From contig CM059977.1 of the NCBI GenBank assembly GCA_030490835.1, positions 14,479,399-14,543,398 on the forward strand: a stretch of 64,000 nt of DNA, read 5' to 3'. The notes beneath the pieces are model-generated. The model ran no database searches, was not told the DNA's origin, and worked only from the letters and a program-made list of their open reading frames with translations. How positions within the stretch are numbered: position 1 is the first letter of the stretch; each line of letters starts with the position of its first letter. Of this stretch, positions 24,479 through 36,172 are shown piece after piece. The position numbers and the translations under genes were made by a program. The DNA comes from Annona cherimola. Lineage: Eukaryota > Streptophyta > Magnoliopsida > Magnoliales > Annonaceae.

Positions 24479-24520
24479 AGGGGGTTAATACTCTTAGGTT
24501 GGTCTAAGGAAGTATTTACT

Positions 24521-25040
24521 TAGGGGTGTTAACGGATTAGGTTGGACTAGTTAGAGCTTAATCATCATCCTAACTTTAGTTAAAATATCTTAACCCTAAT
24601 CCGTTTATTGGACTATTTAAAAAACACCAACCGTAACCTACTTAATAAATGAGTTATCAAGTTTTTAATGAGCTATATAGTAAAGATTTGCAGGCCTACA
24701 CTCTAATGCAAGGAGAGATAAGTGGCGTAGGGGAAATGGCAATAGGACAATAATGAGAAAATGAAATTAAGGCATTGGTGAGAAAATTAAAATTAGGCAA
24801 TGGAATAAGACTTAGCGGAAGAAAATAACCAATAAGTTTATATATATAACTTTAATGGGTTAAATAAGTTAAATGCGTTAAACTGCTTAGAAAATCTCAA
24901 ATAGAATTCATTTATTTAATTAAATGGTTGAACGGGTTGATGGATCGTAACCCATTTATTCAAAAATTTCAATGTAAACCCATTTATAAATGGATTAGAC
25001 GAGTGAATTGACGGGTTGATCTTGACTATTAACACACCTA
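24521..25040. mobile_element. hAT-like MITE, TAGGGGTGTTAA ends
   Basis: Starts TAGGGGTGTTAACGG and ends TTAACACACCTA; the first bases fit the YARNG end of hAT elements. The subterminal part is mirrored: taacggattaggttggact against tggattagacgag. The 8-bp flanks are tatttact and accttact, so the target duplication is only partial (last five bases agree). 520 bp, no coding capacity. It sits inside another AT-rich repeat that continues at both sides (cttaggttggtctaa / cttaggctggtctaa). Confidence 0.65.
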
Positions 25041-25419
25041 ACCTTACTTAGGCTGGTCTAAAAACATATTTTTAGGTATTCTTTAGTTTTTTAGAAACAA
25101 GTTAAGCTAAGTGAATTGACTATATAAATCATGTTTTACCATTTTAAAATTTTTTGAGTATTTTTAAAGATTTTTAAATATAGTGGCATTGTCATAATTT
25201 TCTGTCTTCTAAAAATTAAAATGATACCATTGTGTATTAAAATATTTTAAAAATACTAAAACTTTGTTTATAGATTCGATACACCTAGTTTATTATGTTT
25301 GTGAAAAATAAAAAGATATGTTTTAGGGTGACTAAATGATCATCTTTTCGCATTCTCATCCCACTATCTAAAAATCTTATATGGCTTAAACCAAGCCTTT
25401 GTTTGGTTTAATTTCAAAT

Positions 25420-25850
25420 ACACTAATTACATTCACTCTAATTACAAATATACCCACAAAGTATTTTATTAATTTTAAATATACTTAATATGATAGTTAC
25501 GAACATTTAATAATTTTAAAACTCTAAAAATATCCCTGATTAGTCTAACATTCATTGTAATTAGTGCAATATTTAGACAGTTAAAACTCATTTTATCAAG
25601 TTTTTCTCTCACATTAGAGTGTTTCCATCACATTGTTTAACTTTTGTCCTAGTTGAACAACTATTATTACTAAATAATAATAGGCATTTCGGACATTTTA
25701 TATGATGGATAACGACGTTTTTTAATTGTGCCTGACTGAATGGGTATGGATGAAATTTCACCCGTACTTAGTAGGTATACGTGGAAGTTTTTAAAACTTA
25801 GCGGGTATGTTTGTAAGTAAGGACAAATTTAGTGAGTATATTTGAAAGAG
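25420..25850. mobile_element. Fold-back MITE-like unit
   Basis: The left half has caaatacactaattac, caaatatacccacaaag and taaatatacttaat. The right half has the inverse: cgtacttagtaggtatacgtgg, gcgggtatgtttgtaag and tagtgagtatatttgaaa. Related in its ends to 10883-11343. Boundaries approximate. Confidence 0.5.
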
Positions 25851-25864
25851 AAATGATCCTATTA

Positions 25865-26097
25865 GTCTAGCGCTTCGCCTACCTCAAAAAAATTCATTTA
25901 AAAACATTTTTTTGCCTTTTTTCTCTACACACTTTTTTATCTAAGTGTATTTAATGTGTAAATTATGTTTTGCTATTTTTAAATATGTGTATATATTTTT
26001 TAAATTTTTTTTAAAAAAAAATATTTAAAACTTAGTTTATATATTAAATATATTTAGATAAATAAGTGTATACGAATAAAAAAAATTAAAAAAAGTG
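25865..26097. mobile_element. TGCACC-related element abutting SAWADEE copy 1
   Basis: Contains the family interior (ctaagtgtatttaatgtgtaaattatgttttgc and its mirror), without clear TGCACC ends. It runs directly into the coding-like part of SAWADEE-like copy 1, whose 5' portion is missing, so this element or the rearrangement that brought it probably removed the gene start. Confidence 0.5.
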
Positions 26098-26435
26098 TTT
26101 TTAAATACTTTTTTTGGGTTAGTTAGAAGGAACATTTACTCAGCCCGAGTATCGTTCCAGAGTCTGAAATTAACCGTGGCTCTTACTTCTTATGACGGTT
26201 TCGTGAGTTGCGGCAACGAACAAACTGATGCCGCGTCTGGGAGGGAACTGAAATTCCACTTTTCCGACTTCAAAGACGAGGCGGCTGTGAACGAGTTCGA
26301 GGAAAGGTTCCGGGCGGTGCCGTAAAGCCGCAGCAGGGGTTTTGCAAAGAGGAGTCTCTTGTAGGGATGACTGTGTGCGCTGCACATGTTTCGCCCGATG
26401 GCGCCTTGAAGTTCTACGATGCAGAACTTCAGAAG

Positions 26436-26505
26436 GTAAGCTCTCTCTCTTTCTCTCTCTCTGTCTCTCTCTCTGGTTCTCTCTCTCTGGTTCTCTCTCT
26501 ATTTG
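26436..26505. repeat. CT microsatellite at the start of intron 1
   Basis: An interrupted CT run directly after the E1 donor. Copy 2 has a shorter version (56321-56360), which is one of the few differences in this part of the intron. Confidence 0.9.
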
Positions 26506-28256
26506 GAAATAAGTTTTAGGATTATTATAGATTGTTAGCTGCTAAGGTAAACAAACATGACCCTGTACTTGCATATCATCGAAAATGGATTAAGCCTCCT
26601 ACTTTGGGTCGATGAGATCTAACCTCTAGCCATTTACTCTCAGCATGGAAACCATGTGGTTGGCCCTCCCAAGTCTTGATATAAGGTGGAATTCGCAGGT
26701 CCTCGAGACGTAGAACCCAAATATATTGTTGAAATGGAAGTAAACATGTTATTAACTCTTAAAAATATTTTTTGAAAGTTCTGCAATTTCCGGAGGACAC
26801 GAGGGTTGTCTTGTCAAATTCAACGTATTGGCAGTAGGGATGCAACTTGAGTTAGGTAACTTATGAATTGAACCAGACTGACCCAATTTTCTGCAGGATT
26901 AATTTCCCCATCCCTGCCCTGTTGGGTGAGTTCAGTCCGGTGCCCTGCTTCTGCTGTCCTGCATCACCGACAAGGGGTTTGGTTTCAATTGTGCACCTAT
27001 TAAAATCTATGCAAGTCAATGCAAGTCCCCCTTCCCAATTTCCATAATAATCACCATTAATGGATAATTGCCAACCCAAAGGACATATCAGTCCTCTTTA
27101 ATGTATGTATTTATATATGTGAGGATAAAATGCGCATAAATAATAGAATTTTGGTTTATTGATGTTTGAATTATTGGAGTGCTACTATCTGTCAAGTATA
27201 TTTGAAAGGCCACGTGAAAGCCTTATATTTGTTATGCTTTTTTTGTTTTTGGGTCTGCATAAAAGATGCATTTACTTATTTCTCCTTGTTCCTCTTTTTG
27301 ATGATTCACTTTCCATGACATCCTCTTGCTTTGCCAATTATGGTTGTGTACTATAGAGCCAAAGGTGGTCTGACCCTTCCCCAGACCCCACACATGCGGG
27401 AGCTTGATTCAACGGGCTGCCTTTTTTTTTTTTTCTTTCCACTTTCCAATATGCTAGCAGCAAATTTTGAGTTAATTAAACTAATTTTGGTACAAAATTC
27501 CATTGACCAGGCCTTGGGATAAGGTAGGTATGGTATGGTAGGTTCATCATCAAAGTAAACTGAATCAATGTCATGAACAGTGCACTGACACTAAGTAATC
27601 TGAGTTGCACCCCTACTGTTGGGCTTGTCTGCAACACTGTTTAGTGGGAATTTTCTGTTCTTTACTGTATGATTGTGTTTATTAATAATGATATCATTTG
27701 CAATTTAAGGACTGTTATTCTCTTTGATGCTGTATTTAATAGGATTTAAGTTCACCTTCTACCTGGGTATTGAATTCCTAAGATAATTGCTATTTCAGGT
27801 AGTTCATAAGGAGCATTCGTTGTCAGAGAAAGGAGAGGAGATGTGCTTATGTCAGTTTGATCTTTGCTGGAAACATGGCCCTAATAAAGGGTCAATAAAA
27901 TCCTCAAGCATCGAGGATATTTGTCTGTTATATCGTCGGAGGATACGACTTAGTTTCTCTCTGCATTCATTTTTGCTCAGAACAAAGGCAAGAATGATAA
28001 AAGGCACGGTACTTAAACCATTATTTCCTGAGCGGTAGGTAAATTATTCTAGAAATGTCAACGAAAACCATGGGTGCATTTCTCTGAATTTTGAATGATA
28101 TAAAATTTATGCTCGTACCATATCTATGATAATAGGGATGTTCAAACGATGGGCCCAGAGTGTGAGTTATGCATCCCCCGCCTGCAACTATTTATGTAGA
28201 CCCAGCCAGTCAGTGCAGCAAAACAGGGGCATTAGAGAGCCTTCATTGTCATTATT

Positions 28257-28960
28257 ATTATAGCAGTAGCAGTAGCAGTAGCAGTGGTGTTGGTGGTGGG
28301 TGCTTGTTGGGTTGGTTGGTTTGGACTTAAATAGGTGTGCTTGTTTGTTTGGTTGGTTTGGACGTAAATAGTTGCCACACGTGCATTGTATGATCTTCAA
28401 CCTCTTTTAGTAGTAATAGTAGTTTTAGAATTAGTACCAGTACTGGTAGTAGTAACTTGTCTTCTGGAATTATATGGCCTTTCATAGGTCATTAGATGCG
28501 GTCAATTCATGGCAGGTGCTTATTATTACATCGTCGTCGTCGTTGTTGCATGGTTCATGCCATGTATTAGATGTGGTCAATTCATGGTGGGTGCTTATTG
28601 TTACATTGTCGTCATCATTGTTGCATGCTTTATGCCACATATTAGATGTGGTCAATTCATGGTAGGTGCTTGTTGGTTGGTTGGTTTGGACTTAAATAGG
28701 TGCCATATGTGCATTTTATGATCTTCAACCTCTTTTAGGAAATGAATATCGCTGCCTTGTCTTCTTGAAATATATGGCTTTTCACAGGTCATTAGATGTG
28801 GTCAATTCATGGTGTGTGCTTGTTGGGTTGGTTGGTTTGGACTTGAATATGTGCCATATTTACATTGTATGATCTTCAACCTCTTTTTAGGAAATGAATG
28901 TGGCAACCTTGTCTTCTGGAATTATATGGCTTTTGTGTGTGCGCGCGTTTTCTTTTTAGT
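28257..28960. repeat. Compound minisatellite in intron 2
   Basis: Opens with a TAGCAG trinucleotide run. Then come three rounds of a block with gtgcttgttgggttggttgg, tttggacttaaataggtg, atgatcttcaacctctttta and gtcttctggaattatatgg, separated by shorter repeats of tagatgtggtcaattcatgg with gtgcttattnttacat. Copy 2 is cut off just after the TAGCAG run. The 63-70 aa frames here are repeat artefacts. Confidence 0.8.
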
Positions 28961-30559
28961 TGTTTCTTGTTGATTGAGGATGCAACTTCTGGATTTCCTT
29001 TGCCCAATTTGATAGTAGTGGTTAATGCACTGTTTCATGTCATTGTAGGAAGAGCCAGATTGTCTGAAGGGCCAATTAGCCAATACATCTACAGGTTGTC
29101 TGTTTTTTCCGTTGAAATTGGTTTAGATTAAGGAATTGATTCTTGTTATGACTCTTTTCTCAATTTTTACAACGTAGGTGTTAGCAATGTTGAGAAGAAG
29201 CTTGCACAGGATAGGGACCCTGAAAGTGAATGTCATTTTGCAAAACGTCTGAAGGAAAATGGTGAATGGTTTGATATTGTGATTGAGAATATTGAAGTCG
29301 ATTTATCTGCAGCAAGTATTGTGGACTTTGTACATCAACAAACATCAATTAGATGTTATGCCCAGATATGCCCCTACTCGTCATCAGCCGCTTATACACG
29401 GGGAACTATATTTTTGGAAAGTAACGAGGATCTTGAAAAGTTGTATGGATTTCTAGTCAATCCATCTTACTTCATAATATCCTCCAAAGGAAGGTATTGT
29501 AAAATATGTCCTTATTTTTATCTTTACTGTTAATAATGAATGGTCATAATTGAAGAGAAAGGAACAACTTTGTGTTAAACAAAAGCAATAGCACAAGTGA
29601 CTGATGTTGGGGTTGATGAAGTTGTGCATTTTAGAGGCTTACAATTTAATTAGATAGCAGCAGCAAATTTTAAGTCTTTGGGGAAGTTTCGTATAAGCTT
29701 CTTTGAATGCATTATGGGTAGATTTTGTTGTTGCAACAGAAAAATGTCCCAACAAGACACAAATTATTACCGTAATCTTGATGTTATTTATGATCATATG
29801 TCCCAGCGGTTCTCTGACATAGTTTGGATAATTATGCAATTAGGTGGTCCATAGTTATGAATTGGATTCGTGCATGGCATGAGATGGGAAGATAATGATA
29901 AGAGGGGTAGAATTTGAATAACAAAGTTCATCATTTCAGTACAAGCTAAATAGTTTGTTATGTTATCATGGTATTCACAGTGGAAGGGAAGGGATATATT
30001 TGATAAACAACTTTGTTATATTTTCAACACCAGTAAAGATAGCTTTGAAAATTGTCTGGATGGTCAGGCTTATTATTTAATGCTTGTGCAAACAAATGAT
30101 TTTTGTTCAATATTGGAAAGTCATATATATTTTGTAGCTGTTTTTGTGCAACTATAAAACAAAGTTTTCAAGGGAAATAGGAAGTGAACTTCCTGTTTTT
30201 TGTGTATGAACCCAATACCATGTTTGCTTTTGTTATGTGCGTTATGAGAATTCTATTACTACTGCCCTTTCTGTAAGAGTGTAATTTTTTGTGAGATAAA
30301 TCAGTTTGTCTTTTTCATTGTTTGAAGACCATGGATTATAATTTGGAAGGGTCAGAAAAGTGGTGGATTTGAAGGCTTGGCACAGTTATCTGAGGTTAGT
30401 ATTCCAGGTTGCATTCTACTCTCCCTTTTTACGAGTGTCAAGAAGATAAATGAGGAAAAAAGTGGTATTTGTTCACTGAATTTCTTCTCAAATGATTATT
30501 GAAAGTTTAGAGGGACTTTTGAGGCAGGGATTCATTTTACTGAACCAAATGGGTGGCTA

Positions 30560-30598
30560 TGTCCCACTTAGGTGGGAAATGTCTTATGATGATGATAG
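30560..30598 (+). mobile_element. Possible RTE LINE 3'-end stub
   Basis: Reads cacttaggtgggaaatgtct then tatgatgatgat, matching the 3' end of the RTE fragment at 41201-41451 in the opposite orientation. Only about 40 bp, no target duplication seen. Confidence 0.35.
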
Positions 30599-31519
30599 AA
30601 CGGTATGGTTATGGGTTTGATTGTTCATTGATGAATCTAAACCTTAAAATCATGCTAACTTGTTATTATAAATTAAAAAAATGTTTTTTTCGTTTTGTCT
30701 AACGCGACAACATGACTTGGAGGATTTTTTATTGATTCATTTTTCATTACAATATCTTCTCTTTGAGCTTTCTTTTTTCAATATTGGCATGCTGCTGATC
30801 ACTGTGGATAGTGGGTTCTTATTCAATATTGTCTCCTGATTAATCTTTCCTTTGACCATTTTTCTGTTGGATCACAAAATCGTCATGATCCATGAAGATT
30901 GTTTCCATTGGTTTTGTTTGATTTTAATTAGTGTTGAGATTGCACGATATCAGTACTTACTATGGCCTACTACATCTGTCTATTTTTTGTGCCATTGCAG
31001 TTTCTTGGTTCATTCCAGTTTTCCTTGTATGAAATTTTTAGTTAATACAATTTAATGGTTGTCCTTCAAAGAAATCACGGAAACAGACATTATCAAGCGT
31101 TTAGCTCAGGCCTCAGACCAGGATGGTTGTCTGAATCCCAGATCTTTCAGAGACAACTTGAGTGTCTTGCGTGACAACTTATTTTTCTTTCTGTTTTTCG
31201 TAATTGACGTGTCTTCTTTACTTTTTTCTGATGTCATGCTTTTTTTTTTTTTCCTTTAAAAAAAGTGCTTCTTACTGCTTCTTGGGTGATAACTTTTTCC
31301 CCCCATCGGTTTTTAGTATTGGACTTGTGTCCTTTCTTGTATCTAGCTTCACACTTTCTTCACTTGATGCTAAATACATTTGCCTGCTCAATGGCAGTCA
31401 ATGCTCTTGTTACAGTTTATCGGTGGTAACTAGAGGTCGAATGTGGGTCTTGTGGATGTTGTTATTGGGCTGTTCTCACTGAGGGCATGTTTAAGCCCAC
31501 TTATTTTCTGTAAAAAGTG

Positions 31520-32465
31520 TGGGAATCTGTGGCTGCGTTGATGCTTCTTGATTGAGATCTTTTGCAAACCCGCTCTCAAGCCGACGCCTTTATCCCAGCG
31601 AGCAAGTCCAGTGCAATCAATGGCCGCTGTAAAAATCTGTGGCTGCTTTGATGCTTCTTGATTGGGATCTTTTGCAAACCCGCTCTCAAGCCGACGCCTC
31701 TATCCCAGCCAGCACGTCCAGTGCGATCAATCGGCGCTGCAAAAATCTACAGCTGCTTTGATGCTTTGACCTTAAAGTGAGTTCTCGTTTTTGATTTTTT
31801 TTTTCTTCGTTTTGAAGTCTCTGGAGTTCTCGTCGTTTTGCCATGCATTGTATAAATTCTGTGCAATTTCTATTCGCCATGCAACATCAGTATTCTAATG
31901 AGCGTGTTTTAACATTTTTGCGAAATACACCTTCTAACTTTCAAAACTTTGCAAAAGAAATGGTACAGCTAATTTTATGAAAAATCATACGCTGTCAGAG
32001 TGTCCACCAAGTAGGTATTTTAGGAATTTTTATTATAAAAATTAGATTCTTAGTTAAAAATTTATAAGAATGTCTTAGAGCTTGATTGAACTAATTGTTT
32101 TTAAATGCCAAAGAGTTTATAAAGGTGTTTTTCCCTCTTACTTGGATGTTGTCTAGGCTTCGTTTGAGCATGCAGCAAGCTACAGGTTCAGACAGTTGAG
32201 TAAAGCGTTAGAAGGCGGTAGGCTAAATGTGAAGCAGTTTTGAATTGCTTTCTTTGACGGTAGTAGACTAGATCCATACACAGCACTTCCATTCAAAGTT
32301 CAAACACGGTTTTAGCAAGCAACGGTGAGAACATGCGTCATGGTCCAGGTCGTGCAGCTAAATAAAACTTTAGTTGAAAATCACGAAACACGTAATATTT
32401 ATTTTGCAAAAAAAACGAAACTCAAAATTGCGTGTGATTTCTATTCGCAACGTACTTTTTCATGT
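31520..32465 (+). mobile_element. Partial copy of the fold-back element
   Basis: About two 110-bp units (31520-31765), the second being the loop-proximal variant with cagccagcacgtcc and caatcggcgctgc. Then follows the full ~0.7-kb loop sequence (to about 32465), in the orientation of the right arm of the 33-36 kb element. It stops where the loop meets the other arm (tacgtactttttcat-like edge), so it is a truncated element. It lies about 0.4 kb downstream of the last SAWADEE-like exon. Confidence 0.8.
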
Positions 32466-32693
32466 TTTTGGGATATTTTAAAATTTTTGATGTAAAATTT
32501 ATTAAATTATTAGAAAACGATATGATGTGGTAGGAATAATAATGAGAAGTAAAAAAAATAAATTTCACATCCAATGTACTTCTAGTCTTCAATGCAATTT
32601 TTTTTTTAATCTCATGCTGTCATCTCATTTGTATTGCATTCCATCCGTAACCGGCCCTTTGGTGTGAAAGCTTCATCTAATAAGAGATATCTA

Positions 32694-32950
32694 GGGTGTG
32701 TTCGGCAATTTTCAAAAGTTGTCAAGTTAAAACTTTTCAATCTAAAACTTTTCGCTCTCCATAACTACTCTTTTTTTAATTTTTTTTTTTACATATCTTT
32801 CTATACAACAATCCTATTTTTTAATCATTTCTACACAACTACCAATACAACTAACCTATTTATTTTAAATTTATTCTCATTACTCCTAAAATATTACATC
32901 ATTTGACAACTTTTATTCTTCAAAAGTTTTATTTATTACAAAACACACCC
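32694..32950. mobile_element. Tourist-like MITE
   Basis: Begins GGGTGTGTTCGGC and ends CAAAACACACCC, with CTA target duplications at 32691-32693 and 32951-32953. 257 bp. A remnant of another family member lies just upstream at about 32468-32570. Confidence 0.85.
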
Positions 32951-33589
32951 CTAAATTGTATATTTTTAAAACTTAAAATCATTTTTTACCAACATGAAAT
33001 TTAATGATCGTTTAGATATAAGGTTAAAAGATTGTATAAAAATTCAAAAAAAAATCTAAAAGCAGCCTAAAATGGTAGAAAATTTATACACATATTAAAT
33101 ACATTTATATAAATATTTTTATGAAATACTTAAGAAAAATAGAAAAACGTGTTAAATATAACCAAGTACAGTGAGGCTAATTGTACGCATGCGTATAATA
33201 ATATCGGGCCAAATTACGATTGGTTTGCAACCCAAATTCTGTACGTGTCAGCTATTGCGTTGTACGGCTATTGCGCGGGCTATGCTCTGCAGCATGTACG
33301 AAGGTCGTGCTTCAACCACCAAATATTCAGGACGCTTTCTGCCTGACAAAGCTCCATCTCCTGCCTTTTGCGTTCCTGATAATTTAGTCAGTTTTTTGTT
33401 CGTGGGCTTTTCCTGCCTCCACTTCTTGCCGCTTCTTTCTTCCGAAAAGATACTGCGATCGGGTCTTCCTCTGATGTCTCAGACGCCGGCCATAATAGAA
33501 TAGATAGGCAAAGCAGCCAATAGCAGTCTGTTCTCGCCTACCCGCTCTCACGGCTTCTCACGGGACAATCGAGAAGTCCGAGGATTAGG

Positions 33590-34350
33590 ATTTTTTACAA
33601 ACCCGCTCTCAAGCTGACGCCTCTATCCCTTCGAGCAAGTCCAGTGCGATCAATGGCCGCTGCAAAAATCTGTGGCTGCTTTCATGCTTCTTGATTGAGA
33701 TCTTTTGCAAACCCGCTCTCAAGCCGATGCCTCTATCCCAGCGAGCAAGTCCAGTGCGATCAATGGCCGCTGCAAAAATTTGTGGCTGCTTTGATGCTTC
33801 TTGATTGGGATCTTTTGCAAACCCGCTCTCAAGCTGACGCCTCTATCCCAGCGAGCAAGTTCAGTGCGATCAATGGCCGCTGCAAAAATCTGTGGCTGCG
33901 TTGATGCTTCTTGATTGGGATCTTTTGCAAACCCGCTCTCAAGCCGACGCCTCTATCCCAGCGAGCAAGTCCAGTGCGATCAATGGCCGCTGCAAAAATC
34001 TGTGGCTGCTTTGATGCTTCTTGATTGGGATCTTTTGCAAACCCGCTCTCAAGCCGACGCCTCTATCCCAGCGAGCAAGTCCAGTGCGATCAATGACCGC
34101 TGCAAAAATCTGTGGCTGCTTTGATGCTTCTTGATTGGGATCTTTTGCAAATCCGCTCTCAAGCCGACGCCTCTATCCCAGCGAGCAAGTCCAGTGCGAT
34201 CAATGGCCGCTGCAAAAATCTGTGGCTGCTTTGATGCTTCTTGATTGGGATCTTTTGCAAACCTGCTCTCAAGCCGACGCCTCTATCCCAGCCAGCACGT
34301 CCAGTGCGATCAATCGGCGCGGCAAAAATCTACCGCTGCTTTGATGCTTT
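33590..34350 (+). repeat. 110-bp tandem array, left arm, about 7 units
   Basis: The unit runs ttgattgggatcttttgcaa, acccgctctcaagccgacgc, ctctatcccagcgagcaagt, ccagtgcgatcaatggccgc and on to gatgcttc, exactly 110 bases for the standard unit. Units differ by a few substitutions. The last one is the variant found loop-proximally in all three arrays. 110 is not a multiple of 3, so the near-identical 69-aa frames (33695-33904, 33915-34124 and 34135-34344) read two units each and stop; they are not proteins. Confidence 0.9.
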
Positions 34351-35079
34351 TGACCTTAAAGTGAGTTCTCGTTTTTGATGAAAAAGTACGTTGCGAATAG
34401 AAATCACACGCAATTTTGAGTTTCGATTTTTTGCAAAATAAATATTACGTGTTTCGTGATTTTCAACTAAAGTTTTATTTAGCTGCACGACCTGGACCAT
34501 GACGCATGTTCTCACCGTTGCTTGCTAAAACCGTGTTTGAACTTTGAATGGAAGTGCTGTGTATGGATCTAGTCTACTACCGTCAAAGAAAGCAATTCAA
34601 AACTGCTTCACATTTAGCCTACCGCCTTCTAACGCTTTACTCAACTGTCTGAACCTGTAGCTTGCTGCATGCTCAAACGAAGCCTAGACAACATCCAAGT
34701 AAGAGGGAAAAACACCTTTATAAACTCTTTGGCATTTAAAAACAATTAGTTCAATCAAGCTCTAAGACATTCTTATAAATTTTTAACTAAAAATCTAATT
34801 TTTATAATAAAAATTCCTAAAATACCTACTTGGTGGACACTCTGACAGCGTATGATTTTTCATAAAATTAGCTGTACCATTTCTTTTGCAAAGTTTTGAA
34901 AGTTAGAAGGTGTATTTCGCAAAAATGTTAAAAACACGCTCATTAGAATACTGATGTTGCATGGCGAATAGAAATTGCACAGAATTTATACAATGCATGG
35001 CAAAACGACGAGAACTCCAGAGACTTCAAAACGAAGAAAAAAAAAATCAAAAACGAGAACTCACTTTAAGGTCAAAAGC

Positions 35080-35615
35080 ATCAAAGCAGCCGTAGATTTT
35101 TGCAGCGCCGATTGATCGCACTGGACGTGCTGGCTGGGATAGAGGCGTCGGCTTGAGAGCGGGTTTGCAAAAGATCCCAATCAAGAAGCATCAAAGCAGC
35201 CACAGATTTTTGCAGCGGCCATCGATCGCACTGGACTTGCTCGCTGGGATAGAGGTGTCGGCTTGAGAGCGGGTTTGCAAAAGATCCTAATCAAGAAGCA
35301 TCAATGCAGCCACAGATTTTTGCAGCGGCCATTGATCGCATTGAACTTGCTCGCTGGGATAGAGGCGTCAGCTTGAGAGCAGGTTTGCAAAAGATCCCAA
35401 TCAAGAAGCATCAAAGCAGCCACAGATTTTTACAGCGGCCATTAATCGCACTGGACTTGCTCGCTGGGATAGAGGCGTCGGCTTGAGAGCGGGTTTGCAA
35501 AAGATCCCAATCAAGAAGCATGAAAGCAGCCACAGATTTTTGCAGCGGCCATTGGTCGCACTGGACTTGCTCGAAGGGATAGAGGCGTCAACTTGAGAGC
35601 GGGTTTGTAAAAAAT
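35080..35615 (-). repeat. 110-bp tandem array, right arm, about 5 units
   Basis: Inverted counterpart of the left-arm array, with two fewer units. The outer edge carries the same variant unit (tcgaagggat / atcccttcga) as the outer edge of the left arm, so units were gained or lost inside the arrays after the arms were formed. Confidence 0.9.
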
Positions 35616-36172
35616 CCTAATCCTCGGACTTCTCGATTGTCCCGTGAGAAGCCGTGAGAGCGGGTAGGCGAGAACAGACTGCTATTGGCTGCTTTGCCTA
35701 TCTATTCTATTATGGCCGGCGTCGGAGACATCAGAGGAAGACCCGATCGCAGTATCTTTTCGGAAGAAAGAAGCGGCAAGAAGTGGAGGCAGGAAAAGCC
35801 CACGAACAAAAAACTGACAAAATTGTCAGGAACGCAAAAGGCAAGAGATGGAGCTTTGTCAGGCAGAAAGCGTCCTGGAATATTTGGTGGCCGAAGCACG
35901 ACCTTCGTACATGCTGCAGAGCATAGGCTGCGCAATAGCCGTACAACGCAATAGCTGACACATTGTACAGAATTTGGCTTGCAAACCAATCTTCCCACGG
36001 TAATTTGGCCCGATATTATTATACGCACGCGTACAATAAGCCTCACTGTACTCGGTTATATTTAACACGTTTTTCTATTTTCTTAAGTATTTCATAAAAA
36101 TATTTATATAAATATATTTAATATGTGTATAAATTTTCTACCATTTTCGGCTGCTTTTTGATTTTTTTAAAA

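Larger units (their letters stand above)
26110..31104 (+). pseudogene. SAWADEE-like gene, copy 1 (multi-exon, broken)
   Basis: Exons I can support are E1 to 26435, E2 27799-28038, E3 29049-29094, E4 29178-29493, E5 30328-30394, and a tentative last exon 31072-31104. All are GT-AG, and the E3-E4 and E4-E5 phases join cleanly (Gly and Arg codons are split). E1 and E2 give a SAWADEE-like fold: FCKEESLVGMTVC, GALKFYDAELQK, then VVHKEHSL and CLCQFDLCWKHGP. E3-E5 continue with a conserved-looking tail (HFAKRLKENGEWFDIVIENI, ICPYSSSAAYTRGTIFLESN, SSKGRPWIIIWKG). SAWADEE domains read histone H3 marks; whether this protein did so is unknown. Lesions: a 1-base deletion in E1 gives a TAA at 26323-26325, and E2 ends in a TAG at 28036-28038 where copy 2 has GAG. 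The 5' part with the GAWY motif is missing. I read it as a recently disabled gene; the family call rests on motif order. Confidence 0.5.
33040..36172. mobile_element. Large fold-back element with tandem-repeat arms
   Basis: The left arm (about 33040-34350) and right arm (about 35075-36172) are inverted copies. From the outside in they hold an AT-rich end (gtgttaaatataaccnagtac), the cgatattattatacgcacgc / inverse block, a 0.35-kb complex part (33330-33560 / 35640-35900) and a 110-bp tandem array. The arrays face each other across a 0.7-kb unique loop (34360-35070). This is the architecture of fold-back transposons: long inverted ends built of subrepeats, no transposase. The complex part gives a 76-114 aa frame in both arms; it is mirrored sequence and I do not accept it as a gene. 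The target duplication could not be fixed. Confidence 0.75.

Noticed and set aside
26861..27079. 72-aa minus-strand ORF identical in both SAWADEE copies (also 56718-56936)
   Set aside because: It lies in the nearly identical intron tract, so its conservation only reflects the tract's identity; no domain or start context.
33695..34344. Three near-identical 69-aa ORFs, tempting as a tandem gene family
   Set aside because: They are readings of the 110-bp tandem repeat; the same array lies inverted in the right arm, and the frame closes every two units because 110 is not a multiple of 3.
35654..36068. Overlapping 69-114 aa ORFs on both strands of the fold-back arm
   Set aside because: They mirror the left-arm frames at 33149-33503; overlapping frames on both strands with no known domain indicate GC-richer non-coding sequence.
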